DNA from: Bacteroidales bacterium
Lineage (GTDB): Bacteria > Bacteroidota > Bacteroidia > Bacteroidales > WCHB1-69
Assembly: GCA_031266895.1 (NCBI GenBank)
Contig: JAISAD010000137.1
Span: 1 to 23,178, forward strand
DNA length: 23,178 bases
Reading direction: 5' to 3'
Shown here in pieces: positions 1 through 7,247 of this stretch. The translations under genes were made by a program, and so were the position numbers. Every line of letters starts with the position of its first letter. The stretch's first letter is position 1. The notes beneath the pieces were generated by a model. The model searched no databases, was not told the origin of the DNA, and worked only from the letters and a program-made list of their open reading frames with translations.

Positions 1-1
1 T

Positions 2-235
2 ACAACCTTTGAATATGGAACAATCGAAGGAAGATTAGATCATATCAACATAGTACACAGTGATTCTATTATTAGAGTTTTTATCTCTTTGCATAATGGT
101 TTGGTTACCTCCCACGGCGAAACAATAAAATTTGTACACGAACTACGTGGTGTAGGACACATTATTACGGAAGAAAAATCAATTTTATATCGACTATTTG
201 GAAAAATATCCAAAGCATTTGAAAAAAAGAAATAA
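2..235 (+). CDS. C-terminal end of a HlyD-family secretion/efflux periplasmic adaptor (partial)
   Basis: A reading frame is open from the left edge to a TAA at 233-235, so only the last 77 residues are present. They contain a beta-rich stretch followed by ELRGVGHIITEEKSILYRLF. This matches the usual end of HlyD-like adaptor proteins, where a GxAxIITEDxxLLxRLF-type sequence closes the membrane-proximal domain. Such proteins sit in the inner membrane and periplasm and link an ABC or other exporter to an outer-membrane channel; in Bacteroidota they often serve peptide or bacteriocin export. The exporter partner would lie to the left of the window. The frame ends 4 bases before the next start, which suggests co-transcription. 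The DNA is visibly AT-rich. The family call is by motif only, and the substrate cannot be told. Confidence 0.72.
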   Translation, partial: TTFEYGTIEGRLDHINIVHSDSIIRVFISLHNGLVTSHGETIKFVHELRGVGHIITEEKSILYRLFGKISKAFEKKK

Positions 236-239
236 CGAA

Positions 240-812
240 ATGAACTCCAAAATAATTATCCTAATCGGACCTCCGGCGGCAGGAAAATATACTATCGGTA
301 AAATATTGAGTGAAAAATGTAATTATCGTTTTCTACACGAACATCAATTGTTAGACATAGCCTCAGCTCTGTTCAATGAAAATCCTATTGAGAGAACAAC
401 TTATTATTTCAAATTGAGATTAGATATATTTTCCGATTTTATAAAATACAACACAGCAAATCAATCCATTGTAACTACTTTTGTACATCTTTTTGATCAT
501 GATTATTACAGTCATTTCATGACATCATTCCTCAATATGTTTCAAAAGAACAATTATGATGTATATGTTATCGAATTAAAAGCCTCTTATGAAGAACGCA
601 TCAAACGAAACACAAATGAAGATCGTTTAAAAGCAAAACCATCCAAACAGGATATAGAAGCCTCTATAAAAAAAATAAATACGATTGAAGAGAAAAGCAG
701 AACTAACTCCATTGAAGGCGATATTTTATTTGTTAATTATCATCACGCAATCATTAATACAGAATTATTATCACATAATGAAGTTGTTGATAAAATAATA
801 GATTTGCTATAA
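240..812 (+). CDS. Small P-loop NTPase / kinase-like protein
   Basis: This 190-residue protein has an N-terminal beta strand followed by the P-loop GPPAAGKYTIG (residues about 10-20). The usual Ser/Thr after Lys is Tyr and a Thr follows it; this GK-x-T arrangement occurs in a group of small AAA_33/shikimate-kinase-like NTPases. A later ELKASYEERIKRN segment (about residues 111-123) looks like the lid region of nucleoside or small-molecule kinases. The ATG at 240 was chosen over an in-frame ATG at 198 because 198 lies inside the preceding gene and would place 14 charged residues before the first beta strand. It follows the HlyD-like gene by 4 bases. The substrate is unknown. Codon use is strongly AT-biased, like the HlyD fragment and unlike most of the window, which hints at acquired DNA. 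Confidence 0.7.
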   Translation: MNSKIIILIGPPAAGKYTIGKILSEKCNYRFLHEHQLLDIASALFNENPIERTTYYFKLRLDIFSDFIKYNTANQSIVTTFVHLFDHDYYSHFMTSFLNMFQKNNYDVYVIELKASYEERIKRNTNEDRLKAKPSKQDIEASIKKINTIEEKSRTNSIEGDILFVNYHHAIINTELLSHNEVVDKIIDLL

Positions 813-1150
813 CCTGATATGTTCATCCTTTTTGTTTCACCCATACCCATACCGCGCTATCCTGCTTTTTCTACAAACACTCACGTTTATGGCAAAGAAC
901 AGTACCTGTAGAATTAATCTTAACAATAATAGCATATTAGCTCAGATTTACACTTACTATAAAAACGAATACAACACCATGCAGTACATCTACAACCAGC
1001 GCAGGCGTTGCTTGACGCCTCTCGAGCTTCAAGCGCGACTTTTATTGCTGCGGAAAAATTGTGATGGCGAAATAAAACAGGACACAACACACTTACATGC
1101 TTATGCAGGGTTGCCCACACGCCTGTGTAATCGGGTTGCATTTCAAGCAT
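813..1150. other. Gene-free stretch, no supported gene
   Basis: Two overlapping open frames lie here: 832-1152 plus and 920-1189 minus (89 residues with a cysteine-rich C-terminal tail). Neither has a recognisable domain. A less AT-rich block near 1000-1050 holds a 6-bp inverted repeat, AGGCGT at 1003-1008 and ACGCCT at 1015-1020. The block separates the AT-rich left edge from the ribosomal operon and may be remnant or repeat DNA. No RNA gene was recognised. Confidence 0.5.
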
Positions 1151-1181
1151 AAAAAACAGAGGCTCTCTTTCCGAAAGCCCC
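1151..1181 (-). terminator. Rho-independent terminator of infC-rpmI-rplT
   Basis: Read on the minus strand, GGGGCTTTC (1181-1173), loop GGAAA and GAGAGCCTC (1167-1159) form a 9-bp stem with two G-U pairs, followed by TGTTTTTT (1158-1151). It starts 40 bases after the rplT stop codon, as expected for an operon terminator. Confidence 0.82.
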
Positions 1182-1221
1182 TGAACCAATTATCCATACT
1201 CCTAAAATTACTCTAACTCGG

Positions 1222-1569
1222 CTATTTTTTAACCAAATTAACAATCGCTTTAAACGCTTCGGGATTATTCATTGCGAGGTCGGCGAGGGCTTTGCGATTT
1301 AATTCAATGCCCTTCTTTCCCATCATACCCATAAATTTTGAGTACGACAAGCCATATTCGCGAACGCCCGCATTGATACGGGTAATCCACAAACTTCTAA
1401 ATACTCTCTTCTTTGCTTTACGGTCGCGGTAGGCATATTGTTGCCCTTTTTCCCACGTGTTTTTAGCAACGGTCCAAACGTTTTTACGTTTACCGAAGTA
1501 CCCTTTGGTACGGTTCAAAATCTTTTTTCTTCTTGCTTTTGAAGCAACGTGATTTACTGATATTGGCAT
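1222..1569 (-). CDS. rplT: 50S ribosomal protein L20 (bL20)
   Basis: The 115-residue product has the full family length (usually 115-120). It opens with MPISVNHVASKARRKKIL, then TKGYFGKRKNVWTVAKNTWEKG, both hallmark segments of bL20. The C-terminal part, with LADLAMNNPEAF, is the globular domain that binds 23S rRNA. L20 is an early assembly protein of the large subunit and, in other bacteria, represses its own operon by binding the mRNA. It is the last gene of infC-rpmI-rplT, 87 bases after rpmI, and is closed by a terminator. A Shine-Dalgarno sequence, AAAGGAG, stands 5 bases before the ATG, which is unusual in this window. Confidence 0.98.
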   Translation of the reverse strand: MPISVNHVASKARRKKILNRTKGYFGKRKNVWTVAKNTWEKGQQYAYRDRKAKKRVFRSLWITRINAGVREYGLSYSKFMGMMGKKGIELNRKALADLAMNNPEAFKAIVNLVKK

Positions 1570-1574
1570 AAAGT

Positions 1575-1581
1575 CTCCTTT
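1575..1581 (-). promoter_or_regulatory. Shine-Dalgarno sequence of rplT
   Basis: AAAGGAG on the minus strand lies 5 bases before the rplT ATG. Most other genes here have A-rich leaders without such a motif, so the site stands out. Confidence 0.8.
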
Positions 1582-1656
1582 CTTTTTTTTTTACGTCAGC
1601 GGTTTCCCAATTACGGCAAACACTTATTCAGCTGATGGTAAAGTTAATAATTTTAT

Positions 1657-1854
1657 TTAGCAGAGTCCTAACATCTGTTTGATGGTGGATTCCATTGTTT
1701 TATCAGCTATAGCACTGTAAGCCAAATTACGTTTTCTCTTTGTAGATTTTTTCGTAAGGATGTGGCTGTGATAAGCATGATGTCTTCTTACTTTGCCGGT
1801 GCCGGTCAAGGTAAACCTTTTCTTGGCAGCCGATTTTGATTTAATTTTTGGCAT
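1657..1854 (-). CDS. rpmI: 50S ribosomal protein L35 (bL35)
   Basis: The product is 65 residues, the standard length. It begins MPKIKSKSAAKKRFTLTGTG, the diagnostic L35 start, and continues with a basic HHAYHSHILTKKSTKRKRN segment that binds rRNA. Bacterial L35 sits in the large subunit near helices of domain V of 23S rRNA. It is the middle gene of infC-rpmI-rplT, 42 bases after infC and 87 before rplT. Unlike infC and rplT it has no Shine-Dalgarno motif; the leader is A/T-rich, which could reflect translational coupling to infC. Confidence 0.98.
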   Translation of the reverse strand: MPKIKSKSAAKKRFTLTGTGKVRRHHAYHSHILTKKSTKRKRNLAYSAIADKTMESTIKQMLGLC

Positions 1855-1896
1855 TCTTTGTAGTTTTTAAGGTTTAATATTTTGAGTTTGAATAAT

Positions 1897-2457
1897 TTAT
1901 TTACTTTTAGGATTAAGAATCATAATCATACGCTTGCCCTCCAGGCGAGGCATTTGCTCCGGCTTTCCGTATTCGGCTACTGCCTCCGCAAATTTCAGCA
2001 ACATCAGTTCGCCCTGGTCTTTATAAACGATAGAACGCCCCTTAAAAAAAACATCAACTTTTACTTTACAGCCATCCTGCAGAAATTTTACAGCGTGGTT
2101 GGTCTTAAATTCAAAATCGTGCTCATCGGTTTGAGGTCCCAAGCGAATCTCCTTTACAACGATTTTCGCCGACTTTGCCTTAATTTCTTTCTGTTTTTTC
2201 TTCTGTTCATAAAGAAATTTCTGATAATCCATAATCTTACATACCGGCGGCGTAGCACTAGGTGAAATTTCTACCAAATCCATCTCATAACGATCAGCCA
2301 TCGCTAAGGCTTCTCTAAGTGAAACGATTTGAGGCTCAAAATTGTCTCCTACAATGCGCACCGTAGGTGCTGTAATGTATTGGTTTATCTTATGTGCAGC
2401 CTCTCTCCTTCGGGCTTGTCCACCCTTATGAAAGGGCCTGAAATTTTGCTTCGTAAT
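1897..2457 (-). CDS. infC: Translation initiation factor IF-3, probable AUU start
   Basis: IF-3 binds the 30S subunit, prevents early 50S joining and checks the start codon. The N-domain carries KINQYITAPTVRIVGDN and LVEISPSATPPVCKIMDY. The linker is Lys-rich and the C-domain has VKEIRLGPQTDEHDFEFK and VFFKGRSIVYKDQGE, all standard. A GTG at 2361 would begin in the middle of the N-domain and lose the conserved INQYI strand. Upstream in the same frame there is no ATG, GTG or TTG before the stop, but an ATT at 2457-2455 lies 9 bases after AAAGGAG and gives 186 residues with an Arg/Lys-rich N-terminal extension. AUU starts are classic for infC because IF-3 discriminates against them and so limits its own synthesis. 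The start is inferred; the gene identity is certain. Confidence 0.95.
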   Translation of the reverse strand: MTKQNFRPFHKGGQARRREAAHKINQYITAPTVRIVGDNFEPQIVSLREALAMADRYEMDLVEISPSATPPVCKIMDYQKFLYEQKKKQKEIKAKSAKIVVKEIRLGPQTDEHDFEFKTNHAVKFLQDGCKVKVDVFFKGRSIVYKDQGELMLLKFAEAVAEYGKPEQMPRLEGKRMIMILNPKSK

Positions 2458-2466
2458 ATCTAAAAT

Positions 2467-2473
2467 CTCCTTT
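2467..2473 (-). promoter_or_regulatory. Shine-Dalgarno sequence deciding the infC start
   Basis: AAAGGAG on the minus strand ends 9 bases before an in-frame ATT codon at 2457-2455. It supports initiation there and not at the GTG 96 bases downstream, which has no such motif and would truncate the N-domain. Confidence 0.72.
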
Positions 2474-2520
2474 CTTTAATGCGTTAATTAATACCTGTTT
2501 ATCTTCTGAAATTTGGGTTG

Positions 2521-2528
2521 CAAAGATA
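2521..2528 (-). promoter_or_regulatory. -7 promoter element for infC operon
   Basis: TATCTTTG on the minus strand fits the Bacteroidota -7 consensus TAnnTTTG. It lies 63 bases upstream of the proposed infC start. No clear TTTG -33 element is visible at the usual distance because an A/T tract fills it. Confidence 0.5.
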
Positions 2529-2556
2529 CATTTTTTTTTTTGAATAGATAAATCCG

Positions 2557-2564
2557 TATCTTTG
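2557..2564 (+). promoter_or_regulatory. -7 promoter element for the NUDIX gene
   Basis: TATCTTTG on the plus strand fits TAnnTTTG and lies 26 bases before the NUDIX ATG. It forms an inverted pair with the element at 2521-2528 around a T tract, so the two operons share a divergent promoter region. Confidence 0.5.
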
Positions 2565-2590
2565 CACTGTTTTAATAGCGTCACAAAGAT

Positions 2591-3088
2591 ATGAAATATC
2601 CTGTTAGAGTATTCATTGACAACGAATTACATGTAATAAACAACAGTAATTCATGGCAAATTTTTCTGTCCGGCTATACCTTAATCGAAGCGGCGGGAGC
2701 TGTTATTTGGAATAAAAAAAAGGAATTTTTAATGATTTTTCGATATGGTAAATGGGAATTTCCGAAAGGTAAAGTAGAAGAGGGTGAAGCTTTTATAATT
2801 GCTGCTGTGCGCGAGGCAACAGAAGAAACCGGCCTGCAACAACTACAACCTCTTAAAGAAATCATGCCTACCTATCACACCTACACTTCCAATCGACAAA
2901 ATTTTCTGAAAAGAACCCATTGGTATTTGATGCAAGCAGAGTGCTCTCAACCGCTGCAGCCCCAAGAGGAAGAAGGCATCACAAAAGTGGAATGGATACC
3001 CTATAAGCAGGTTGCTTCGCTACTGCGCCACTCCTATCAATCACTGTTTGAATTGTGGGAAACAGTGCAAAAATACTTGAAAGAATGA
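2591..3088 (+). CDS. NUDIX hydrolase
   Basis: The 165-residue product has a perfect Nudix box, GX5EX7REUXEEXGU, at residues 60-82: Gly60, Glu66, then REATEETGL at 74-82. The box glutamates bind Mg2+ or Mn2+ for cleavage of a nucleoside diphosphate linked to another group. The preceding AAGAVIWN (about 34-41) and GKWEFPKGKVEEGE are typical of MutT/Ap4A-like members. Residues 1-30 form a short N-terminal extension. The substrate cannot be read from sequence; nucleotide-pool cleaning or dinucleoside polyphosphate hydrolysis are possible. It is divergent from infC and converges on pepP with a single base between the stop codons. No Shine-Dalgarno motif precedes the ATG. Confidence 0.92.
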   Translation: MKYPVRVFIDNELHVINNSNSWQIFLSGYTLIEAAGAVIWNKKKEFLMIFRYGKWEFPKGKVEEGEAFIIAAVREATEETGLQQLQPLKEIMPTYHTYTSNRQNFLKRTHWYLMQAECSQPLQPQEEEGITKVEWIPYKQVASLLRHSYQSLFELWETVQKYLKE

Positions 3089-3089
3089 A

Positions 3090-4379
3090 TTATTGCCGTC
3101 CAACCATTTGTTCGATATCATCAGCTTCCACTGCCAGTTCCGACATCAGGTCTATAGGGGTGTCGCCTACTACCACATCGGTTTCAATTCTTACGCCGAT
3201 GCCTTCCCGTGCAATATAGATGCCCGGCTCGCAGCTCAGCACCATGCCGGATTGAAAAAGCCAATCGCGTTCGCCGACATCATGCACGTCCAATCCTATA
3301 AAATGGCTGGTATTGTGCATATAATATTGCTTAAAGAGCGGTTTGTCAGGGTTTTGCTTTCTTACGTCTTCGGTGGTATAAAGTCCCAATTTTATCAGCT
3401 CCTCATCCATCCGTTTAAAGACAAAATCGTTGATTTTGTGAATAGTCATGCCGGGCTTGAAAAGGGGAATAGTATCTTTGCAGATGCTGAGCACAGCCTC
3501 GTAAACTGACTTTTGGCGTGGGGTAAACTGTCCGCTTACAGGCACCGTGCGACTGCAGTCGCCGGCGTAATTGGCATACTCTGCCCCAAAATCCATAAGC
3601 AGCAGGTCGCCCGCCTGCATCTGTTTGTCATTTTTAATATAATGTAAAATGCAACTATCCTTACCTGAAGCAATTATTGGCGCAAAGGAGTGTCCTGTGG
3701 CCCCATTTCGAAGCATTTCATAAATCAGCTCAGCCTCAATTTCATACTCATATTTCCCTGGTTTTACTGCTTTAACGGCTCTCATAAAGGCCTTTTCGGT
3801 GATTTCGCAAGCCTTTTTCAAAGCATTCAATTCTTTAGCCTGTTTGATAACGCGCAACGGGTAGAGAATGGGAGCTAACCGCTTTAAAGTATGAGCAGGA
3901 TACTCTTTTTGCAATTGGGTAACAAAGCGATTTTCACGTGTAGGAAAGGTGACTTTAAGCCGCGGATTTTCCATGAGAGGCACATAAATGGCATTTGCAT
4001 TGAGTGCCAAATTGTGAAAAACACTTTCAAACTCTTCGATAAAGAGCACCGTTTTTACGCCCGAAATAGCTGCGGCCATCTCTTTAGCAAGGCAGTGTCC
4101 ATGCCATGTAATCATTTCTGGAGCAGGATTTTTAACAAATAAAATCTCTCTGTAGTCGGGATTTGGATGCCACGGAGACAGTGTTAAAACAGTCTCCTCC
4201 TGATTGATGCCGCACAGATATAACAAATCCGAATTTTGCCGAAAGGGAAAAGTGGTGTCTCCACAACGGGGGTATTCGTCGGCTGACAGCAGTATGGCCA
4301 TACTCTTTTCTTCCATTTCACCAATCACATTTTTACGATTGGCGACATAAAACGATTGATCTAAAGGATTGTATCTCAT
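3090..4379 (-). CDS. pepP: Xaa-Pro aminopeptidase (aminopeptidase P, M24B)
   Basis: This metallopeptidase removes the N-terminal residue before proline. The N-domain (about 1-170) opens with MRYNPLDQSFYVANR. The pita-bread catalytic domain carries five metal ligands that I place at Asp263 (LLLMDFG), Asp274 (AGDCSRT), His359 (TSHFIGLDVHD), Glu384 (CEPGIYI) and Glu399 (GVRIET). The last motif usually reads RIED, so RIET is a small deviation, but the Glu ligand is kept. The ATG at 4379 gives 429 residues and was chosen over one at 4460 because Bacteroidota PepP proteins begin MRYxP and a promoter lies between the two. It has no signal peptide, so it is likely cytoplasmic. It follows the S4-domain gene by 81 bases. 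Confidence 0.95.
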   Translation of the reverse strand: MRYNPLDQSFYVANRKNVIGEMEEKSMAILLSADEYPRCGDTTFPFRQNSDLLYLCGINQEETVLTLSPWHPNPDYREILFVKNPAPEMITWHGHCLAKEMAAAISGVKTVLFIEEFESVFHNLALNANAIYVPLMENPRLKVTFPTRENRFVTQLQKEYPAHTLKRLAPILYPLRVIKQAKELNALKKACEITEKAFMRAVKAVKPGKYEYEIEAELIYEMLRNGATGHSFAPIIASGKDSCILHYIKNDKQMQAGDLLLMDFGAEYANYAGDCSRTVPVSGQFTPRQKSVYEAVLSICKDTIPLFKPGMTIHKINDFVFKRMDEELIKLGLYTTEDVRKQNPDKPLFKQYYMHNTSHFIGLDVHDVGERDWLFQSGMVLSCEPGIYIAREGIGVRIETDVVVGDTPIDLMSELAVEADDIEQMVGRQ

Positions 4380-4384
4380 CTTTC

Positions 4385-4416
4385 CAAATTTACTATTTAT
4401 TGTCGTTTTATCACAA
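4385..4416 (-). promoter_or_regulatory. Promoter for pepP
   Basis: On the minus strand TTG (4416-4414), 21 bases and TAAATTTG (4392-4385) fit the Bacteroidota pattern TTG-N19/21-TAnnTTTG. The -7 box ends 5 bases before the pepP ATG, so the transcript would be nearly leaderless. It lies inside the first part of the longer open frame and argues against the 4460 start. Confidence 0.5.
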
Positions 4417-4460
4417 CTACGGGTCGAAATAAGGAAAAGCAAAACATCGCTCGCGTGCAA

Positions 4461-4856
4461 TTACTGTTTTTCGGCGACATAACAGTTTTTCAAATACTCA
4501 ATCTGTCGGCGGTTGCGCTTGGTAGGACGCCCCTCGCCATGATCTCTACATTCAAATCTGGCATTAAGCGCTTTTACACGCTCGTACTCTTCAGCAGAGG
4601 TAAGGTCGGTGTAGTAGCTGGGGACTAACGGGGCACCCACACGGCTTTTGGGAGTATTGATAACCTGCACGCATTTTTCCAACTGCCCAATTCTCACCTG
4701 ATACATCTCATCCGTTTTCACCTCTTTTGAAGGCTTTACGTTATTGCCGTTCAATTTCACCTTGCCGGCATTGCAGGCATCGGTAGCCATGGAGCGCGTT
4801 TTAAACAGGCGCACCATCCATAGCCATTTATCTATTCGTATATTTAATGAAGCCAT
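4461..4856 (-). CDS. S4-domain RNA-binding protein, HslR/Hsp15-like
   Basis: The 131-residue protein begins with an S4 fold, RIDKWLWMVRLFKTRSMATDAC then GKVKLNGNNVKPSKEVK (about residues 7-47), which is the signature of Hsp15-type proteins. The C-terminal part has a basic RDHGEGRPTKRNRR segment near residues 104-117, also seen in that family. E. coli Hsp15 binds 50S subunits that carry a stalled nascent chain and helps recycle them; that role is inferred here by similarity. It lies 12 bases after the DUF349 gene, which makes co-transcription likely. It stops directly before an alternative pepP frame. Confidence 0.9.
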   Translation of the reverse strand: MASLNIRIDKWLWMVRLFKTRSMATDACNAGKVKLNGNNVKPSKEVKTDEMYQVRIGQLEKCVQVINTPKSRVGAPLVPSYYTDLTSAEEYERVKALNARFECRDHGEGRPTKRNRRQIEYLKNCYVAEKQ

Positions 4857-4868
4857 GATCTCACTTGC

Positions 4869-7088
4869 TCAATTTTCACTTTCCTCGAGAATTTCCGGAG
4901 TATCAATCATGGGCGTTTCCGAAGCAGGCTCACTGTCTGTTAATTTGGCATCTTCCGCAAGCTTAGTCTCTTCCACAGGGTTAGCAGGATTAGCCGTTTT
5001 AGCTTCTTCCTCCTTTTTTTTCGGATTGTTCAACATGCGGATTTTATATTCCAATTCCTTGATTTGCGCTTTGGCATCATCAATTTTCTTTGTAAACTCC
5101 TCCCTCAACAAGTTGGCATTTTTAGAGTGGGCAAAAAATCCCAGATTATTTTCCCATATCAAAACGTCATCTTTCAATTCTCTAAGTTTATTTGCCAGAA
5201 AGTTACGTTCTTTAACAATCAAATTGCCTGCATTGGGATCATCCAGAATATCATCAACACGCGAGCGGAATTTTTCGCGATGCAATTCTTTAGCACTGAT
5301 TTTCAATTCTTCGAAACGTTTATTGATGGCTTCGCGATAAGATTTGTAGATACGGTCCTGTTCCGATTTGGTTACGTACCCTATTTCCGTCCATTCGCGC
5401 TGTATCTCCTTAAGAATTTCGAGGTTGGCATTTTTATCTTCGCCAAACTCCTGATTTACGATTTTTTCGATTAAGGCCTCTTTCCTTTTCAAATTTTCAG
5501 CTTCAACATCCTGTTTGCTGCCAAAATATGTTGCTCTTTTCGTAAAGAAATTATCACAGGCAGCTCTGAAGCGTTTCCATATTGCGTCAGAGTACTTATA
5601 TGGCACAGCCCCAATACTTTTCCACTCTTTTTGAAGCGCAATCATTTCCGCCGAAGCCTGTTTCCAATCGGTGCGATCGGCAATGCCCTCTGCACGAATA
5701 GCAAGGTTCAACTTAAGGTTATAATTCTGCATCTGCTCATCCCATACCTTTTTAGCCTGCTCTTTGCGCTCTTGAGAAAACTTGTCAAGAGAACTTTTAA
5801 ACCGTTTCCAAATTTCCTCATTGAGTTTAGGGGGAGTGGCCCCCAATGTCTTCCAGACTTCCAGCAAATCAGATAATTGCTTTCCTATGACATGCTTCTC
5901 TTTCGCACTTTTGGTTTCAGAAGCCGCCAACAATTCTTCGGCTTTTTCGCAGAGTACTACTTTTGCATTATAGTTATTTTGCTGCTCGGTAAAAATCCGC
6001 TCATAATGCTCTCTGCGGCGCTGATTGATACTGTCTGAAGCATTTTTAAACCGTTCCCAAATCTCCTCTTTCTTATCATCCGGCACAGGGCCAATCTCTT
6101 TCCATTCCTCATGAAGTTCCTGTAATTTTTTGAATGAAAGAGTAATAGATTCATCTACCAGCAACTCTTCTGCCTGCTCGCAGAGTGCGATTTTCTGTTC
6201 CAGATTTTTCTTTAAATCTAAAGAACGCAGTTCTTTATTAATTCGCAGAATGTCGAAGAATTTTTCCACATAAAAATGGTAGCTTTGCCACAGATTGGTA
6301 GATTCGGTTTGAGGTACAGGGCCTGCCTCTTTCCATGCTTCCTGAAATTCTTTAAATTTGTCATTTAGCACTTTAAGGTTGGATTCTGTTTCAATCAACT
6401 CTTTTAACCCGTTAATAATAGTCTGTTTTAGTGCTAAATTTCTCTGCTTTTCTGCTTCTAAGCCATCTAAAAACTTGGCTTTATTCTCTTTGAACTTATG
6501 TAATGCAGCATTGAAACGCTGTTCCAAAGCGCTGTGCTCGGCTATAAAGTCTCCCTTAACGCCACCTTCGGCTAAGAAAGCTTCCAGCGCCTTGTTATTC
6601 TCCTCTTTAATGAAATCCAGAATTTTACCGCGCAAAATACTTACATTCAATTTGATGAGATTGAAATTGGGTTCACGAACCACCTGTTCCAGCGCAGCTA
6701 CCGTTTCTTCGTAGCTGAGCGATGTATATTCGGCTTCAATACTGTCGGTCGATTTGGCAGAAGCATCTTCACATTCTTCATCATTTTCCTGATTTTCAAA
6801 TTCCTGTGTATCTGAAAGAATGTTTTCCTTCTCAATTTCTGTTACAATTTCAAATGTAGTTTGACCGGCAGCAATTGATTCTTCCACAGCAGTCGGTGCT
6901 TTAATTTCTTCGTCAACAGATTCAGTTGCCTCTGCTGAGGCTATAACTTCTTCTACTGACGGGGCGGTAACTGGTGCAGAGTCGATAGGTAATTCCGTAA
7001 TGGATTGAACTTCCTGAGAAATGTCGGAAATGGCCTCAATGTTTTGATTTTCTTCATTTTCAGAGCGAACACTTTCTTCTGATTTCAT
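4869..7088 (-). CDS. DUF349 repeat protein, five copies
   Basis: The 739-residue product has an acidic, low-complexity N-terminus (about 1-125) and then a long helical region. It contains five repeats of the DUF349 type, each centred on a W-K/T-E-x-G-x-V/T-P-like core followed by IWxRF. They lie near residues 215-285, 297-365, 375-445, 452-520 and 535-600. A further helix-rich part follows to about 690, and the tail is again acidic with short EE/KK blocks. No signal peptide or membrane segment is visible, so it is probably cytoplasmic. DUF349 is widespread in Bacteroidota and its biochemical role is not established. It leads the group DUF349-S4-pepP. The fifth repeat is the most diverged (REWTEIGYV). 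Confidence 0.9.
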   Translation of the reverse strand: MKSEESVRSENEENQNIEAISDISQEVQSITELPIDSAPVTAPSVEEVIASAEATESVDEEIKAPTAVEESIAAGQTTFEIVTEIEKENILSDTQEFENQENDEECEDASAKSTDSIEAEYTSLSYEETVAALEQVVREPNFNLIKLNVSILRGKILDFIKEENNKALEAFLAEGGVKGDFIAEHSALEQRFNAALHKFKENKAKFLDGLEAEKQRNLALKQTIINGLKELIETESNLKVLNDKFKEFQEAWKEAGPVPQTESTNLWQSYHFYVEKFFDILRINKELRSLDLKKNLEQKIALCEQAEELLVDESITLSFKKLQELHEEWKEIGPVPDDKKEEIWERFKNASDSINQRRREHYERIFTEQQNNYNAKVVLCEKAEELLAASETKSAKEKHVIGKQLSDLLEVWKTLGATPPKLNEEIWKRFKSSLDKFSQERKEQAKKVWDEQMQNYNLKLNLAIRAEGIADRTDWKQASAEMIALQKEWKSIGAVPYKYSDAIWKRFRAACDNFFTKRATYFGSKQDVEAENLKRKEALIEKIVNQEFGEDKNANLEILKEIQREWTEIGYVTKSEQDRIYKSYREAINKRFEELKISAKELHREKFRSRVDDILDDPNAGNLIVKERNFLANKLRELKDDVLIWENNLGFFAHSKNANLLREEFTKKIDDAKAQIKELEYKIRMLNNPKKKEEEAKTANPANPVEETKLAEDAKLTDSEPASETPMIDTPEILEESEN

Positions 7089-7193
7089 ATCTATAATCTT
7101 TTTAGAAACTTCACAATTAATTGATATTTAATATTTTAAAATCCTCATTTCTCTAAAAACGAGAAATTTCGTACTATTTTAGGAAACGGGGCA

Positions 7194-7201
7194 CAAAGAT
7201 A
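7194..7201 (-). promoter_or_regulatory. -7 promoter element for the DUF349 gene
   Basis: TATCTTTG on the minus strand fits TAnnTTTG and lies 105 bases before the DUF349 ATG. No convincing -33 element is seen. The rest of the 159-base spacer (7089-7247) is AT-rich and holds nothing else recognised. Confidence 0.45.
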
Positions 7202-7247
7202 CACAATTTCTTAGATTTGCGCTTTTTGCGCGGAATAAAAACAGTTG

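Noticed and set aside
832..1152. 106-codon plus-strand frame
   Set aside because: No domain, odd composition, overlaps another frame and the terminator; treated as chance.
4380..4460. Upstream ATG for pepP
   Set aside because: Adds a 27-residue stretch not found in Bacteroidota PepP and lies before the likely promoter.
7205..7240. GCGC-AAAAA-GCGC hairpin after the OmpA-like gene as terminator
   Set aside because: The stem is 4 bp and no U tract follows on the minus strand.
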